This document shows, piece after piece, positions 33,337-42,808 of a DNA stretch of 64,000 nt (positions within the stretch are counted from its first letter, which is position 1; each line of letters begins with the position of its first letter). The DNA comes from Candidatus Opimibacter skivensis. Lineage in GTDB: Bacteria > Bacteroidota > Bacteroidia > Chitinophagales > Saprospiraceae. The notes below the pieces were generated by a model. It saw only the letters and a program-made list of their open reading frames with translations. It ran no database searches and was not told the DNA's origin. A program made the position numbers and the translations under genes. The stretch lies in the NCBI GenBank assembly GCA_016721905.1, contig JADKHH010000028.1, positions 42,531-106,530 on the forward strand. Reading direction: 5' to 3'.

Positions 33337-34209
33337 ATGCAGAAAGTTGATTCATTTGGATTGAATACTGAATTCAAATGGTCTCCATCTGAAGTGCCAC
33401 TTAACTTAGTAGTAGGTGATACCAGGACAATACTAGAGGATACTGATGGAAACTGGATAATTGCTGGTCAATATTATGATGAAAGACCCTGTCAAAACTG
33501 CTATCAACATATTCCATATATCTTTTCAGCTACTCAAGATTTTGATTCTTTGATATGGCAAACACGATTCTACGACCTTCCCAACCAAAACCAAACTCAA
33601 TACCTTCTTCATTCAATGACTAAAGTCGATGACGGATTTGTGGTAGCTGCTGATCATTTGGCATCAGACGAATCACCTTTTCCTCCAAGTGGTGTGTTAT
33701 TCAAAGCATCGCTGGATGGGGATAGTTTATGGATGAAACATTATATTCCGTTAAATTGGGATGAAGAAAGGGTGGCATGGGTGAATTTTAATGATGTTAA
33801 AACAACTCCAAACGGAGATTTGATTGTTGCCGGAACTTTAGGAGATATTGAATTGCAAACTATTCGACCTTGGATATTACATCTGGACAGCAATGGTTGC
33901 CTTGTTCCAGGCTGCAACATTGTCAATACTAATGAAGAAGTATGGGGAACAAAAAATAAGAAATTTTCTATTTATCCTAATCCTGCCAGCGAGGAGTTAT
34001 ATTTATTAAGTTCAATTACATCTACCGAAGTTCTTGATCTGGAAATCATCACAAATGAAGGAGTTGTTCTTAGATCCACAGCCATCACCCCTCAATCAAG
34101 TAATCAATACATATTGCCTCTTTCCCAACTCACGCCTGGTGTGTATCACTTACTTATTAAATGCGGAAAGAAGAGCGTAATAGAAAGTCACTCTTTTATT
34201 AAGCAATAA
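33337..34209 (+). CDS. Secreted T9SS protein, C-terminal part with sorting domain (frameshifted)
   Basis: The reading frame is open from about 33302 ('ANKNGDKYYDFYMQKVDSF'), so the ATG at 33337 is internal. Propeller-like segments ('DGNWIIAGQYYDE', 'TPNGDLIVAGTLGD') are followed by a T9SS sorting domain ('FSIYPNPASEELY', 'LTPGVYHLLIKCG', end 'SFIKQ'). With the preceding entry it forms one gene of about 1.57 kb, dropped between paaD and rlmI. Confidence 0.75.
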   Translation: MQKVDSFGLNTEFKWSPSEVPLNLVVGDTRTILEDTDGNWIIAGQYYDERPCQNCYQHIPYIFSATQDFDSLIWQTRFYDLPNQNQTQYLLHSMTKVDDGFVVAADHLASDESPFPPSGVLFKASLDGDSLWMKHYIPLNWDEERVAWVNFNDVKTTPNGDLIVAGTLGDIELQTIRPWILHLDSNGCLVPGCNIVNTNEEVWGTKNKKFSIYPNPASEELYLLSSITSTEVLDLEIITNEGVVLRSTAITPQSSNQYILPLSQLTPGVYHLLIKCGKKSVIESHSFIKQ

Positions 34210-34246
34210 AACACACTAACATTCTCAAGTACAAGCGCTACTGGAG

Positions 34247-34254
34247 TACCTTTG
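34247..34254 (+). promoter_or_regulatory. -7 box close to the rlmI start
   Basis: TACCTTTG matches the consensus exactly but ends only six bases before the ATG at 34261, so the mRNA would be leaderless or nearly so. Confidence 0.45.
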
Positions 34255-34260
34255 CCCCCC

Positions 34261-35439
34261 ATGCAAATCATCAAACTTCACAAAGGCCGCGAACAATCTG
34301 TCCTACGCCGGCATCCATGGATCTTTTCTCGCGCTATTCTCTCCGGGACTGAAGGACTGGCGGATGGGGATACTGTCATAGTGCAGGATTCAAGAGGTCA
34401 GGTGCTGGGTACAGGACATTATCAGGATAGCAGCCTAGCCATCCGGCTCATCGCTTTCGAGGAGGTCAACCCGGACCAGGACTTTTGGCAGTCCAGACTC
34501 GAAGCGGCAGCACAATACAGACGCTCTCTAGGGATGATCATGCCGGGATACACAGATGCATTTCGCCTGGTACATGGAGAAGGAGACCAACTCCCGGGAT
34601 TAATTATTGATGTCTACGGACCTGTGGCTGTCGTACAGGCCCATTCTATCGGCATGTATAAGGCGATCCCGATGATCTCAAAAGCACTACTTAAACTGCC
34701 CGGCATACCTATTCAATCCGTTTATTCAAAAAGTAAGGAATCACTACCATCCAATTTTGCACATCGCATTACAGATGCCTGGGTGCAGGGTGCTTCACCG
34801 GGCGAGCTCATCGTGCATGAAGGAGGTGTCGCTTTTTCAATCAATGTAGAGACAGGACAAAAGACAGGCTTCTTCCTCGATCAGCGAGAGAATCGCGAAC
34901 TGATCCGCAGATATTCTTTCGGAAAAGAAGTCTTCAACGGCTTTTGTTATACAGGTGGCTTTTCAGTATATGCACTCAAAGGTGGAGCTAAGCATGTTGT
35001 CTCGATAGACTCATCCGCCGTCGCACTCGAGTTGCTTGAAAAAAACCTCACCATCAATTCTTTTGAAGGCACACATGAATCTATAAAAGACAATGTGCTT
35101 ACCTGGCTGGGCAATACAGACATGATGTTTGATATCGTCATCGTAGATCCACCCGCTTTTGCCAAAAGCCTCAGCAAACGCCACAATGCTGTGCAAGCCT
35201 ACAAGCGTCTCAATATGATGGCCATGGCCAGAGTCAAGAAAGGTGGAATGCTTTTTACCTTTTCCTGCTCACAGGTGGTAGACAAACCTCTTTTCCACAA
35301 CACCATAGTAGCAGCAGCCATTGAGTCAGGACGACTGGCCAGAGTCGTGCACGAATTAGGACAAGGACCGGATCATCCGGTCTCTATCTTCCACCCGGAG
35401 GGGCATTATCTTAAAGGGCTTGCTTTATACATGGATTGA
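34261..35439 (+). CDS. rlmI: Class I SAM-dependent rRNA methyltransferase, RlmI-like
   Basis: The RlmI family makes 5-methylcytosine in 23S rRNA. The 392-residue product has an N-terminal PUA-like domain ('IIKLHKGREQSVLRRHPWIFSRAI', 'DGDTVIVQDSRGQVLGTGHY') and an EEHEE-type domain ('FRLVHGEGDQLPGLIIDVYG'). The Rossmann methyltransferase has 'GQKTGFFLDQRENR', the SAM site 'VFNGFCYTGGFSVYALKGGA', motif 'DIVIVDPPAFAKS' and 'FSCSQ'. Start at ATG 34261; the frame opens at a TTG nine bases earlier. It stands between halves of the paa genes without obvious functional link. Confidence 0.9.
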   Translation: MQIIKLHKGREQSVLRRHPWIFSRAILSGTEGLADGDTVIVQDSRGQVLGTGHYQDSSLAIRLIAFEEVNPDQDFWQSRLEAAAQYRRSLGMIMPGYTDAFRLVHGEGDQLPGLIIDVYGPVAVVQAHSIGMYKAIPMISKALLKLPGIPIQSVYSKSKESLPSNFAHRITDAWVQGASPGELIVHEGGVAFSINVETGQKTGFFLDQRENRELIRRYSFGKEVFNGFCYTGGFSVYALKGGAKHVVSIDSSAVALELLEKNLTINSFEGTHESIKDNVLTWLGNTDMMFDIVIVDPPAFAKSLSKRHNAVQAYKRLNMMAMARVKKGGMLFTFSCSQVVDKPLFHNTIVAAAIESGRLARVVHELGQGPDHPVSIFHPEGHYLKGLALYMD

Positions 35440-35534
35440 TATGGATTCAAATGCCGCTGTGATGGCGTTCTCGCCGCCAGCCATGAAAATTCCAATTTAG
35501 ATTCTCCATAGGAATTTAGTTAGGTATCGCGGTG

Positions 35535-35558
35535 GTTGCAGGAGCAAACTCCTGCAAC
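35535..35558. repeat. Small perfect hairpin
   Basis: Ten-base arms 'gttgcaggag' and 'ctcctgcaac' with a 'caaa' loop. It belongs to the small dispersed palindromes seen elsewhere in the window. Confidence 0.55.
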
Positions 35559-35626
35559 GGCCCATTGGCCCAGTGTGCTGGGGACACATCCAACCCCGAC
35601 TCATCTCCTAAAAATACCTTTACTTT

Positions 35627-35723
35627 AGGGCGCTGCTAATAACTGACGTATTTTACATTCAGTTTTACAATGGGTACCATCAAGGAGACTCCTTAATCGA
35701 AACGGGGTTATTAGCGACGCCCT
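35627..35723. repeat. 97-base inverted-repeat element upstream of paaG
   Basis: Arms 'agggcgctgctaataac' (35627-35643) and 'gttattagcgacgccct' (35707-35723) are complementary with two adjacent mismatches. The 63-base interior includes the small hairpin-forming word 'aaggagactcctt'. It ends 28 bases before the paaG ATG. It may be a MITE-like insertion or a regulatory leader; no known riboswitch was recognised. Confidence 0.55.
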
Positions 35724-35751
35724 TTATACGACTAAATTGAACCACCAATTC

Positions 35752-36540
35752 ATGATACCGACACCTACCAATACCCTGATCTGTACCAGAGACGGCGATG
35801 TGACCACCATCCGGCTCAACCGCCCCGATCGTTATAATAGTTTTAACCGGGAGATGGCCATTGGCTTGCAACAACTGCTCGATCAATGCGCAGAGAATGG
35901 TACCCGATGTCTGGTGCTGACCGGTGAAGGCAAAGCTTTCTGTGCAGGCCAGGATCTCAACGAAGTGACAGATCCAAATGGACCAGCCTTACAAAGCATT
36001 GTCGCCGAACATTACAATCCCATCATCACCAGACTCCGCGATCTTGAACTGCCTATCATAGCAGCCGTCAATGGAGCAGCAGCAGGAGCGGGTGCAAATA
36101 TTGCCCTTGCATGCGACATCGTCATCGCAAAGGAATCATCTTATTTCCTGCAAGCCTTCAGTCATATCGGTCTCATCCCTGATAGCGGAGGCACGTATCA
36201 TCTCCCGAGGCTCATTGGTTTTCAACGTGCGAGTGCCTTGATGATGCTCGGTGAAAAAGTCGCCGCAAAAGATGCTGAAGCTATGGGCATGATTTATAAA
36301 GCTGTCCCCGATGCAGAATGGGATGAGTATGTCGTGAAGTTAAGTCAACGGCTCGCTGCTATGCCTACACGTGGCCTGGCCTTGACAAAAAGAGCATTGA
36401 ACGCGACGTTTGAAAACAACCTGGCTGACCAGCTGGATATGGAAGAGAAAATTCAAACCACCGCCGGAAAAACAGCCGATTATCACGAAGGTGTCAGCGC
36501 TTTTTTAGAAAAGCGCAAAGCTAATTTCACCGGCAAATGA
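35752..36540 (+). CDS. paaG: Enoyl-CoA hydratase/isomerase family protein, PaaG-like
   Basis: In the phenylacetate pathway PaaG isomerises the ring epoxide of phenylacetyl-CoA to the oxepin. The crotonase fold is clear: 'TTIRLNRPDRYNSFN', oxyanion-hole strands 'GKAFCAGQDLNEV' and 'AAVNGAAAGAGANIALACDIVIA', and 'FSHIGLIPDSGGTYHLPRLIG', where 'PDSGG' with Asp is typical of PaaG. The ATG at 35752 was chosen over a TTG at 35737. Its stop overlaps the next start by four bases (ATGA), so it is translated together with paaH. Confidence 0.92.
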   Translation: MIPTPTNTLICTRDGDVTTIRLNRPDRYNSFNREMAIGLQQLLDQCAENGTRCLVLTGEGKAFCAGQDLNEVTDPNGPALQSIVAEHYNPIITRLRDLELPIIAAVNGAAAGAGANIALACDIVIAKESSYFLQAFSHIGLIPDSGGTYHLPRLIGFQRASALMMLGEKVAAKDAEAMGMIYKAVPDAEWDEYVVKLSQRLAAMPTRGLALTKRALNATFENNLADQLDMEEKIQTTAGKTADYHEGVSAFLEKRKANFTGK

Positions 36541-37694
36541 AACGGGTAGCAGTCATCGGCGCGGGAGCAATGGGCAGTGGTATCGGTCAGGTAGCTGCGA
36601 TGGCAGGGCATGAAGTCATTCTTTTTGATGCTTTTCCAAATGCAGTCACCAAAGCCCGTGATGCTATTCTGTTATCACTCAACAAGCTTGCAGAGAAAGG
36701 GAAAATCACAGACCAGGAAGCTAAAGCCGTTTTTGGCCGTATGTATTTTGTTGACCAGCTCCAGAGCATCGAAGGCAGTGACCTTGTCATCGAAGCCATC
36801 GTAGAGATTGAAGAAGAGAAGAAGAAATTGTTTGCACTCATTGAGCCTTTATTAAGCGAGACTGCTGTATTAGCATCCAATACATCTTCACTGTCCATCA
36901 CCGGACTGGCGAATGGATTGAAAAATCCTGAACGCTTCATCGGCATACATTTTTTTAATCCGCCGGTGATGATGAAGCTGGTGGAAATCATTCCTGCTTT
37001 ACAGACATCTGATGAGGTCACCGGCAATGTGATGAAGGAAATTACTTCATGGGGCAAGACCACAGTGCTCGCCAAGGATACACCCGGATTTATTGTCAAT
37101 CGAATAGCACGACCATTTTATGGTGAGGCACTCCGGATTGCTGAAGAGCAGATTGCAACCCCCGCGATGATTGACGCTGCAGTTAAAGGCCTCGGTGGAT
37201 TTAAAATGGGTCCGTTCGAACTCATGGATTTTATCGGCAATGATATCAATGAAGCCGTAACGCGCTCTGTATGGACAGCGATGCATTTTGATTCACGCTA
37301 CCGCCCATCACAGATGCAGGTCAACCTGGTCAAGGCCGGGTGGCTTGGAAGAAAAACAGGCAGAGGCTATTACGATTACAAGGCACCTGTAGAGACATCG
37401 TCTGAACCATTGACTGATGAGCATAAATTTATTTTCAACAGGATACTGATCATGCTGATCAATGAAGCAGCTGATGCCCTTTATTACGGCATTGCTTCCA
37501 GAGAGGATATTGATATGGCCATGACCCTGGGCGTAAATTACCCCAAGGGTTTATTGCAGTGGGCAGATGAAACCGGCATCCAGGAATGTGTTCGGCGAAT
37601 GGACATGTTATATTTCCAGTACCATGAAGAGCGTTATCGTTGCAGTATGATGCTCAGAAAGATGGCCGAAACTAAAAAGACTTTTTACGGATGA
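36537..37694 (+). CDS. paaH: 3-hydroxyacyl-CoA dehydrogenase PaaH
   Basis: This NAD-dependent enzyme oxidises the 3-hydroxyadipyl-CoA intermediate in the lower phenylacetate pathway. The Rossmann start 'VAVIGAGAMGSGIGQVAAMAGH' (4-25), catalytic 'NTSSLSIT' and 'GIHFFNPPVMMKLVEII', and 'TPGFIVNRIARPFYGEALRI' are the family signatures. Two C-terminal 3HCDH helical domains follow, the second ending 'LLQWADETGI'. At 385 residues it is longer than single-domain FadB2-type enzymes and fits PaaH-type enzymes with two C-terminal domains. ATGA overlaps link it to paaG before and paaI after. Confidence 0.92.
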   Translation: MKRVAVIGAGAMGSGIGQVAAMAGHEVILFDAFPNAVTKARDAILLSLNKLAEKGKITDQEAKAVFGRMYFVDQLQSIEGSDLVIEAIVEIEEEKKKLFALIEPLLSETAVLASNTSSLSITGLANGLKNPERFIGIHFFNPPVMMKLVEIIPALQTSDEVTGNVMKEITSWGKTTVLAKDTPGFIVNRIARPFYGEALRIAEEQIATPAMIDAAVKGLGGFKMGPFELMDFIGNDINEAVTRSVWTAMHFDSRYRPSQMQVNLVKAGWLGRKTGRGYYDYKAPVETSSEPLTDEHKFIFNRILIMLINEAADALYYGIASREDIDMAMTLGVNYPKGLLQWADETGIQECVRRMDMLYFQYHEERYRCSMMLRKMAETKKTFYG

Positions 37695-38092
37695 ATACGA
37701 TAGTGGATTATATGTATCAGCACGATGCATTTTCGCAGTGGCTGGGTATTCGGCGTATTGCAGAAGGGGAGGGCCATTGTACCCTTGAAATGGAGGTGCG
37801 CCCTGAAATGGTCAATGGATTTGGTATCGCTCATGGTGCGATGACCTATGCGCTTGCGGACAGTGCCCTGGCATTTGCTTCCAACGCCCGCGGCAGAAAA
37901 GCGGTTTCCATTGAAACCTCCATCAATCACCTTAAACCTGTGATGGCAGGAGATATCATCACTGCTGTTGCAGAAGAGACATCGCTCGGACATAAGTTGG
38001 CAATATATCACGTCCGAGTTACGCGAGGTCAGGACCTTGTCGCCTTGTTTAAAGGTGTTGTCTACCGGAAAGAAGAGGAATGGAATTTATAA
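37691..38092 (+). CDS. paaI: Hydroxyphenylacetyl-CoA thioesterase PaaI
   Basis: PaaI is a hot-dog thioesterase that releases trapped CoA from dead-end phenylacetate intermediates. The 133-residue sequence has 'VNGFGIAHGAMTYALADSALAFASN', which contains the catalytic Asp of the family, and 'IETSINHLKPVMAGDIITAVAEE'. It overlaps the paaH stop by four bases and is the third gene of the GHI unit. Confidence 0.92.
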   Translation: MNTIVDYMYQHDAFSQWLGIRRIAEGEGHCTLEMEVRPEMVNGFGIAHGAMTYALADSALAFASNARGRKAVSIETSINHLKPVMAGDIITAVAEETSLGHKLAIYHVRVTRGQDLVALFKGVVYRKEEEWNL

Positions 38093-38129
38093 TCATTGTA
38101 CACTGCACACTTCATTCAAACATCCATTT

Positions 38130-38690
38130 TTGATTAAGCTCGTTTCCATAGTTCTGTTGTTCGCCATGGCTTTGACAAAGGCCAATGGCCAGGGAAATAT
38201 TTTCAGCACACAGACAGGTACGATTTCCTTTATCTCAGAAGCTCCGCTGGAAATCATTTCTGCTACTTCAAAGAAAATGGAAGGGGTCATAGACGCTACT
38301 GCCTTATCCTTTGCTTTTGCTGTTGGCATTCGGACTTTTGAAGGATTTAACAATGGCCTTCAGCAACAGCATTTTTATGAAAATTATCTGGAGACAGATA
38401 AATATCCGACAGCAACGTATTCAGGTAAGATTATCGAACATGTTGATCTGACGAAACCAGGAACCTACCAGGTTCGTGCAAAAGGCCAGCTCAATATTCA
38501 CGGCCGGTCAAAGGAAAGGATTCTCAAGGTTGAACTCATCTCTACCGGGTCTGAAATCAAAGTCAGCGCTACATTTTTAGTACCTCTTGTTGATCATCAG
38601 ATCGAAGTGCCCCGCATCGTCAATCAGAAGATAGCGCAGGAAATAAGCGTTGCAGTACACGGGACACTTACACTAGCCGTCAAGCCATGA
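38130..38690 (+). CDS. Secreted YceI-family protein
   Basis: The open frame starts inside paaI, but a signal peptide (IKLVSIVLLFAMALTKANGQ) begins at the in-frame TTG 38130, taken here as the start. The 186-residue product has the YceI lipocalin-like pattern: 'TGTISFISEAPLEIISATS', 'NGLQQQHFYENYLETDKYPTATYSGKI', 'GQLNIHGRSKERIL'. YceI proteins bind isoprenoid-like or other amphipathic lipids in the periplasm. It overlaps the following sensor gene by four bases, so the two are probably translated together. Confidence 0.85.
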   Translation: MIKLVSIVLLFAMALTKANGQGNIFSTQTGTISFISEAPLEIISATSKKMEGVIDATALSFAFAVGIRTFEGFNNGLQQQHFYENYLETDKYPTATYSGKIIEHVDLTKPGTYQVRAKGQLNIHGRSKERILKVELISTGSEIKVSATFLVPLVDHQIEVPRIVNQKIAQEISVAVHGTLTLAVKP

Positions 38691-41535
38691 AGATATTTTG
38701 GCTTCTGCTTCTTTCCTTCACCTGCAGTCATGTGTTCAGCCAGGATTTTTATTTCCGAAAGGAACCTCCATTGGTTGTAGAAGATGTCCGGCAGATCAAT
38801 ATTATTTTCCAGGCTGAGGACCAGATGATCTGGCTTGGCACGGATAAAGGTGTTTTCTGGTACGATGGGCGAAGGTACAGGCAGTCATACGTCCTGATCA
38901 GCAATTGGCAAAGGTTACCTGCATTGCCCAAAGTCGCAAAGGTGAGATCTGGGCGGGATATGAAGATGGATATCTGCATACGATGTCTGCTCATGGTAAT
39001 GGTAAGCATATAGTGGCCGATTCACTCCGTGGGTCTTTGATTTCTGGTCTCTTGTTCAATGATGCTGATCAGCTATTCATCACCACATATGGTAAAGGGA
39101 TATGGAAATATGATGGTGATACATTTAAGCGAGTAGGATTCCGCGAACTCGCCCAGATTGATGATATCTATGATGCATTATTTGATCTCCAGGGCCGGAT
39201 GTGGCTCGCTACCGACAATGGGATTTGGATTTACCAACCCGGGGCTCCAGAATCCTTGTCGCATATAGGTCAAGACCAGGGATTGCCGGATGAGATTGTG
39301 ACTCAACTTGAATTGGCCGTTAACGGAGACATTTGGATAGGACTCTATGATCATGGTATGGCCTGCTACACTATTGACAGGGATACCGTTGTCTCATTGA
39401 GGTCGTTGCAAACATCCATTGGAAATGTGATAGGCCTATGCAAAGGCCGGCCAGGAGAAGGGTGGATGGCTACTGAAAAATCCATTGTCCGTTACAACCA
39501 GGATGGTAGTAGCAAAGAAATAAAACTGCCTTCGGAAATGAAGGACCGTGTAGGGAGCCTCCTGTATGACATCAGTGGTAATCTCTGGGTGGCCAACGGC
39601 AATAAGATCTTCGTGGCGAATACTCGTTTTGAATTTACCGAACCTGGCATTTCAGGTATTCAGGCCCTGGCCGTTTCGAACAATCAGATCTGGCTCGGAT
39701 GCGAATCCGGATTGTATGGAATGGATCAGCAACACCGACAAATCAACCGATATCTGGCGAATGAAAAAATGAATATCCTGTCCATGTATACAGATGATGC
39801 GGGCATGTTATGGATCGGCACGTTTGGTCAAGGCTTGTATTGCTTCGATCCACGTACGAAAAGACACCTTCATCTGACGGAGAAAAACGGCTTGTCAAAT
39901 AACAGCATCCTGAATATTGACGGACATGGAGAGACCATTTGGCTGGCGACATTAGGAGGGATTTCGGAAATAAGTTGGAAAGGAAATCCATTCAACAATG
40001 ACATCAGCATCACCGGGTTTAATGATAAGTTTGACTTTCCGGAAGTCTATGTCTATGATGTCTTTGCAGGACCAGATGGCAGGGTCTGGTTTGGCACAGA
40101 CGGGAAAGGTTTATACGTGTATGAAAACGGACAATTCAGATTCTTCGAAACGAAGGCGGATACGATTGCGCAAACGGATGATCAACCGAAGACCATCTAT
40201 AGTATAGCTGCAGGGCAGAACAATACAATCTGGATTTCTGGCGTAAAAGGCCAGATCCTCCAACTTGGTGAGTCCGGTGAGATATTGGACCATTTTCAAG
40301 GTAATCAAGGATTGATCAAGAGCCTTGTCCTTTCCGGAGCAAACGAAATGCTGATGATCAGGGAGGCCGGTATCCATGTGATGAACAGGTTTGGTCAGTC
40401 GAATTTATACGCCGAATCATCCGGGCTGAATTCATTTACACCAACGATCAATGCAACGGTGCAGGACAAGGACGGTTCAGTTTGGATTGCAGACACAGAT
40501 AAGATTCTTCATTACATACCCTTTAGGGAAGATACTCATCAGCAAGTCCGGATGCACCTTCTTAGTATCTCACCTACTTCCCTGCTGAATGAACAATTTG
40601 CTTTGCTGAAGGCCGACAGTAATTTCATTAATATCCGATATACAGGGTTATGGTACCAGGATCCGGCAAGTGTGAGTTATCGGTACAGGCTCATAGGTCA
40701 CGACCAGAACTGGATATATACCCAGGACCTCGGGGCCGTCTATTCTAATCTTTCTCCTGGTCAATATACATTTATCGTTGAGGGCTCGCACAATGAAGAT
40801 TTCTCAAATGCGCAATCACTGACCAGGCAATTTGTCGTCAGCCCTCCTTTCTATCTGAGATGGTGGTTTATCACCGGTACCTGCCTTTTGATCACCTGGA
40901 TAGCGTACACCTACATCACGGCCCGGATCAAGCGCATCAATAAATTGCATGAGCTGGAAAAGGAAAAAACCATGCTGCAACTTCATGCCATCCAGGCACA
41001 AGTCAATCCGCATTTCCTCTTCAATAGTTTCAATACACTAGCTGGTATCATTGAAGAAAACCAGGAGGCAGCTGTTGATTATGTCGATCAGCTCTCAGGC
41101 TTTTTCAGAGGCGTACTCACACATCGCAATGCTGAACTCATCAGATTGGAAGAGGAGCTGGAGATGGTCAGAAACTACATCTATATATTGCAAAAGAGGT
41201 ATGGCAATAACCTCAGAATCCACGAGAATATAGCGCATGCTGCAGGTTGGATAGCCCCACTCAGTATCCAGTTGTTGGTAGAGAATGCGATCAAGCACAA
41301 TATCGTTTCTGCCGAAAAGCCACTGTCCATTTCGATCGTGGTAGATCAGGAGTGGGTCGCTGTTTCCAATCCCATACAGCCCAAAATCAACGCTTCGACC
41401 GAATCCACCGGCTTTGGTTTGAGCAGCCTGGTAGCCCGGTATGGGTACCTGACCGACAGGAAAATTGAAATACGAAAAGAAGAAAATACCTTTGCAGTCA
41501 GAATTCCTATCCTCTATAATGATAAGCCCGTATGA
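38687..41535 (+). CDS. Propeller sensor with LytS-type histidine kinase (frameshifted)
   Basis: ATG 38687 overlaps the YceI stop and begins a signal peptide (MKIFWLLLLSFTCSHVFSQ). The first frame runs only to 39013. The true continuation ('RPDQQLAKVTCIAQSRKGEIWAGYEDG') is the frame open to 41535, so one base is gained or lost near 38885. The periplasmic part is a two-component-regulator propeller ('GLSNNSILNIDGHGETIWLATLGGISEI'), then a Y_Y_Y domain ('SYRYRLIGHDQNWIY'). A membrane segment follows ('WWFITGTCLLITWIAYTYI'), then a His_kinase domain with 'QAQVNPHFLFNSFNTL' and 'LLVENAIKHNI'. Its partner is the LytTR regulator, overlapping by four bases. Confidence 0.88.
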
Positions 41536-42287
41536 AGATACTCATCGTTGAAGATGAAAAGCCAGCCGCTACCCGTCTGATGAATATGCTCCGGAAAGCG
41601 GAACCTGAGGCTACCATCTTGGGTGTCACAGAAGGCGTGGAGTCCACACTTAACTTCCTGGACCAGGGGCAGGTGCCAGACCTGATATTTATGGATATTC
41701 ATCTGGCTGACGGATCTGCCTTTGAACTTTTCCGTCATCACCCCCTGAAAGGAATTGGTATTATTTTCACTACCGCCTATGACCAGTATGCTGTCGATGC
41801 CTTTAAGGTCAATGCGCTGTACTACCTGCTCAAGCCAATCAGGCAAGAGGATCTCGAAATCGCATTGGCACGTTTCAAGGAATCAAGAGTAAAGGACAAT
41901 GACTACAAGGAAATCGTCAGTAAGTTGTTGTCAAAGCAGCCGGTTGAAAAGCGTTTTCTCATTCGCATGGGTCAGAGCCTGAGGCTCATTCATCAACAGG
42001 ATATTGCTTATTTCTACACACTGGATAAGATCACCTTTATGATGACCAGGGAAGGACGTAAGTATCCTGTAGATTATACGCTGGAGAATCTTGAAGAAAT
42101 GATAGACCCGACGAAGTTTTTCCGCATCAACAGGCAATATATATTGCATCTCGATGCCATTCAGCAGATGCAGGCACATACGAAAGCCAGGGTCAAAATC
42201 GAACTTTTACCTCCGGCGCATGAGGAGGTGATTGTCAGCACCGAAAAGTCCCCTTATTTTAAAAAATGGCTTGAAGGCGAACTCTAG
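41532..42287 (+). CDS. LytTR-type response regulator
   Basis: The 251-residue regulator has a receiver domain with phospho-acceptor Asp55 ('DLIFMDIHLADGSAFELF'), 'FTTAYDQYAVDAFKVNALYYLLKPI' (Lys101) and a C-terminal LytTR DNA-binding domain ('RFLIRMGQSLRLIHQQDIAYFYTLDKIT', 'LENLEEMIDPTKFFRINRQYILHL'). The usual 'DYLLKP' is 'YYLLKP' here, a mild change. An ATGA overlap ties it to the sensor kinase, forming a dedicated pair in one unit with the upstream YceI gene. Confidence 0.93.
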   Translation: MKILIVEDEKPAATRLMNMLRKAEPEATILGVTEGVESTLNFLDQGQVPDLIFMDIHLADGSAFELFRHHPLKGIGIIFTTAYDQYAVDAFKVNALYYLLKPIRQEDLEIALARFKESRVKDNDYKEIVSKLLSKQPVEKRFLIRMGQSLRLIHQQDIAYFYTLDKITFMMTREGRKYPVDYTLENLEEMIDPTKFFRINRQYILHLDAIQQMQAHTKARVKIELLPPAHEEVIVSTEKSPYFKKWLEGEL

Positions 42288-42426
42288 CTTTTGCTATCAG
42301 ATAGGTTTACTACCGATTCGGGGTGCCTCCATTCCCTTTGAGCAGTTTTATTGCCCGGCGTTCGCCTGCAGCCCATAGATTTAGGCATTGTTTAATTAAA
42401 AACAGGCAGTCCTTTAAGATATCCAC

Positions 42427-42801
42427 ATGAGTTTTAAGCATGGTCTCCTCCTCACAGGGTGTATCTGTATCCTGTTTCTCCTGAATTCATGCGTGTCAAA
42501 CGTTGAAGAGGAATTGTATCCACCGGATACCTGTGATACTACTCAGGTGACGTACAGTGGTACGATTGCACCGATCATTGAATTGAATTGTTTCGCTTGC
42601 CATGAAGGAGAGCAGTCGCTTAGCGGAATTCCCCTCAATGGATATGATCACCTGAAAACAATGGTCGATGCGGGCAGGGTGATAGGCGCATTGCGTCATC
42701 TGGAAGGTTTTTCACCTATGCCTCAAAATGCTTCTTCATTGCCGGAATGTGAATTGCTGAAAATTGAAAAATGGATTGATGATGGAGCACCGGATAATTA
42801 G
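42427..42801 (+). CDS. Small lipoprotein with one c-type heme site
   Basis: The 124-residue protein starts with a lipoprotein signal ending at Cys22 ('ILFLLNSCVSN'). It has one heme-attachment motif, 'LNCFACH', and the typical following text 'SGIPLNGYDHLKTMVDAGRVIGALRHLEGFSPMP'. The C-terminal 'CELLKIEKWIDDGAPDN' matches the PSD1-like cytochrome C-type domains common in Bacteroidota. It is probably a periplasmic electron carrier. It is followed by YceI and DUF5777 genes on the same strand, a grouping that repeats in this phylum. Confidence 0.85.
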   Translation: MSFKHGLLLTGCICILFLLNSCVSNVEEELYPPDTCDTTQVTYSGTIAPIIELNCFACHEGEQSLSGIPLNGYDHLKTMVDAGRVIGALRHLEGFSPMPQNASSLPECELLKIEKWIDDGAPDN

Positions 42802-42808
42802 GCAGGGG

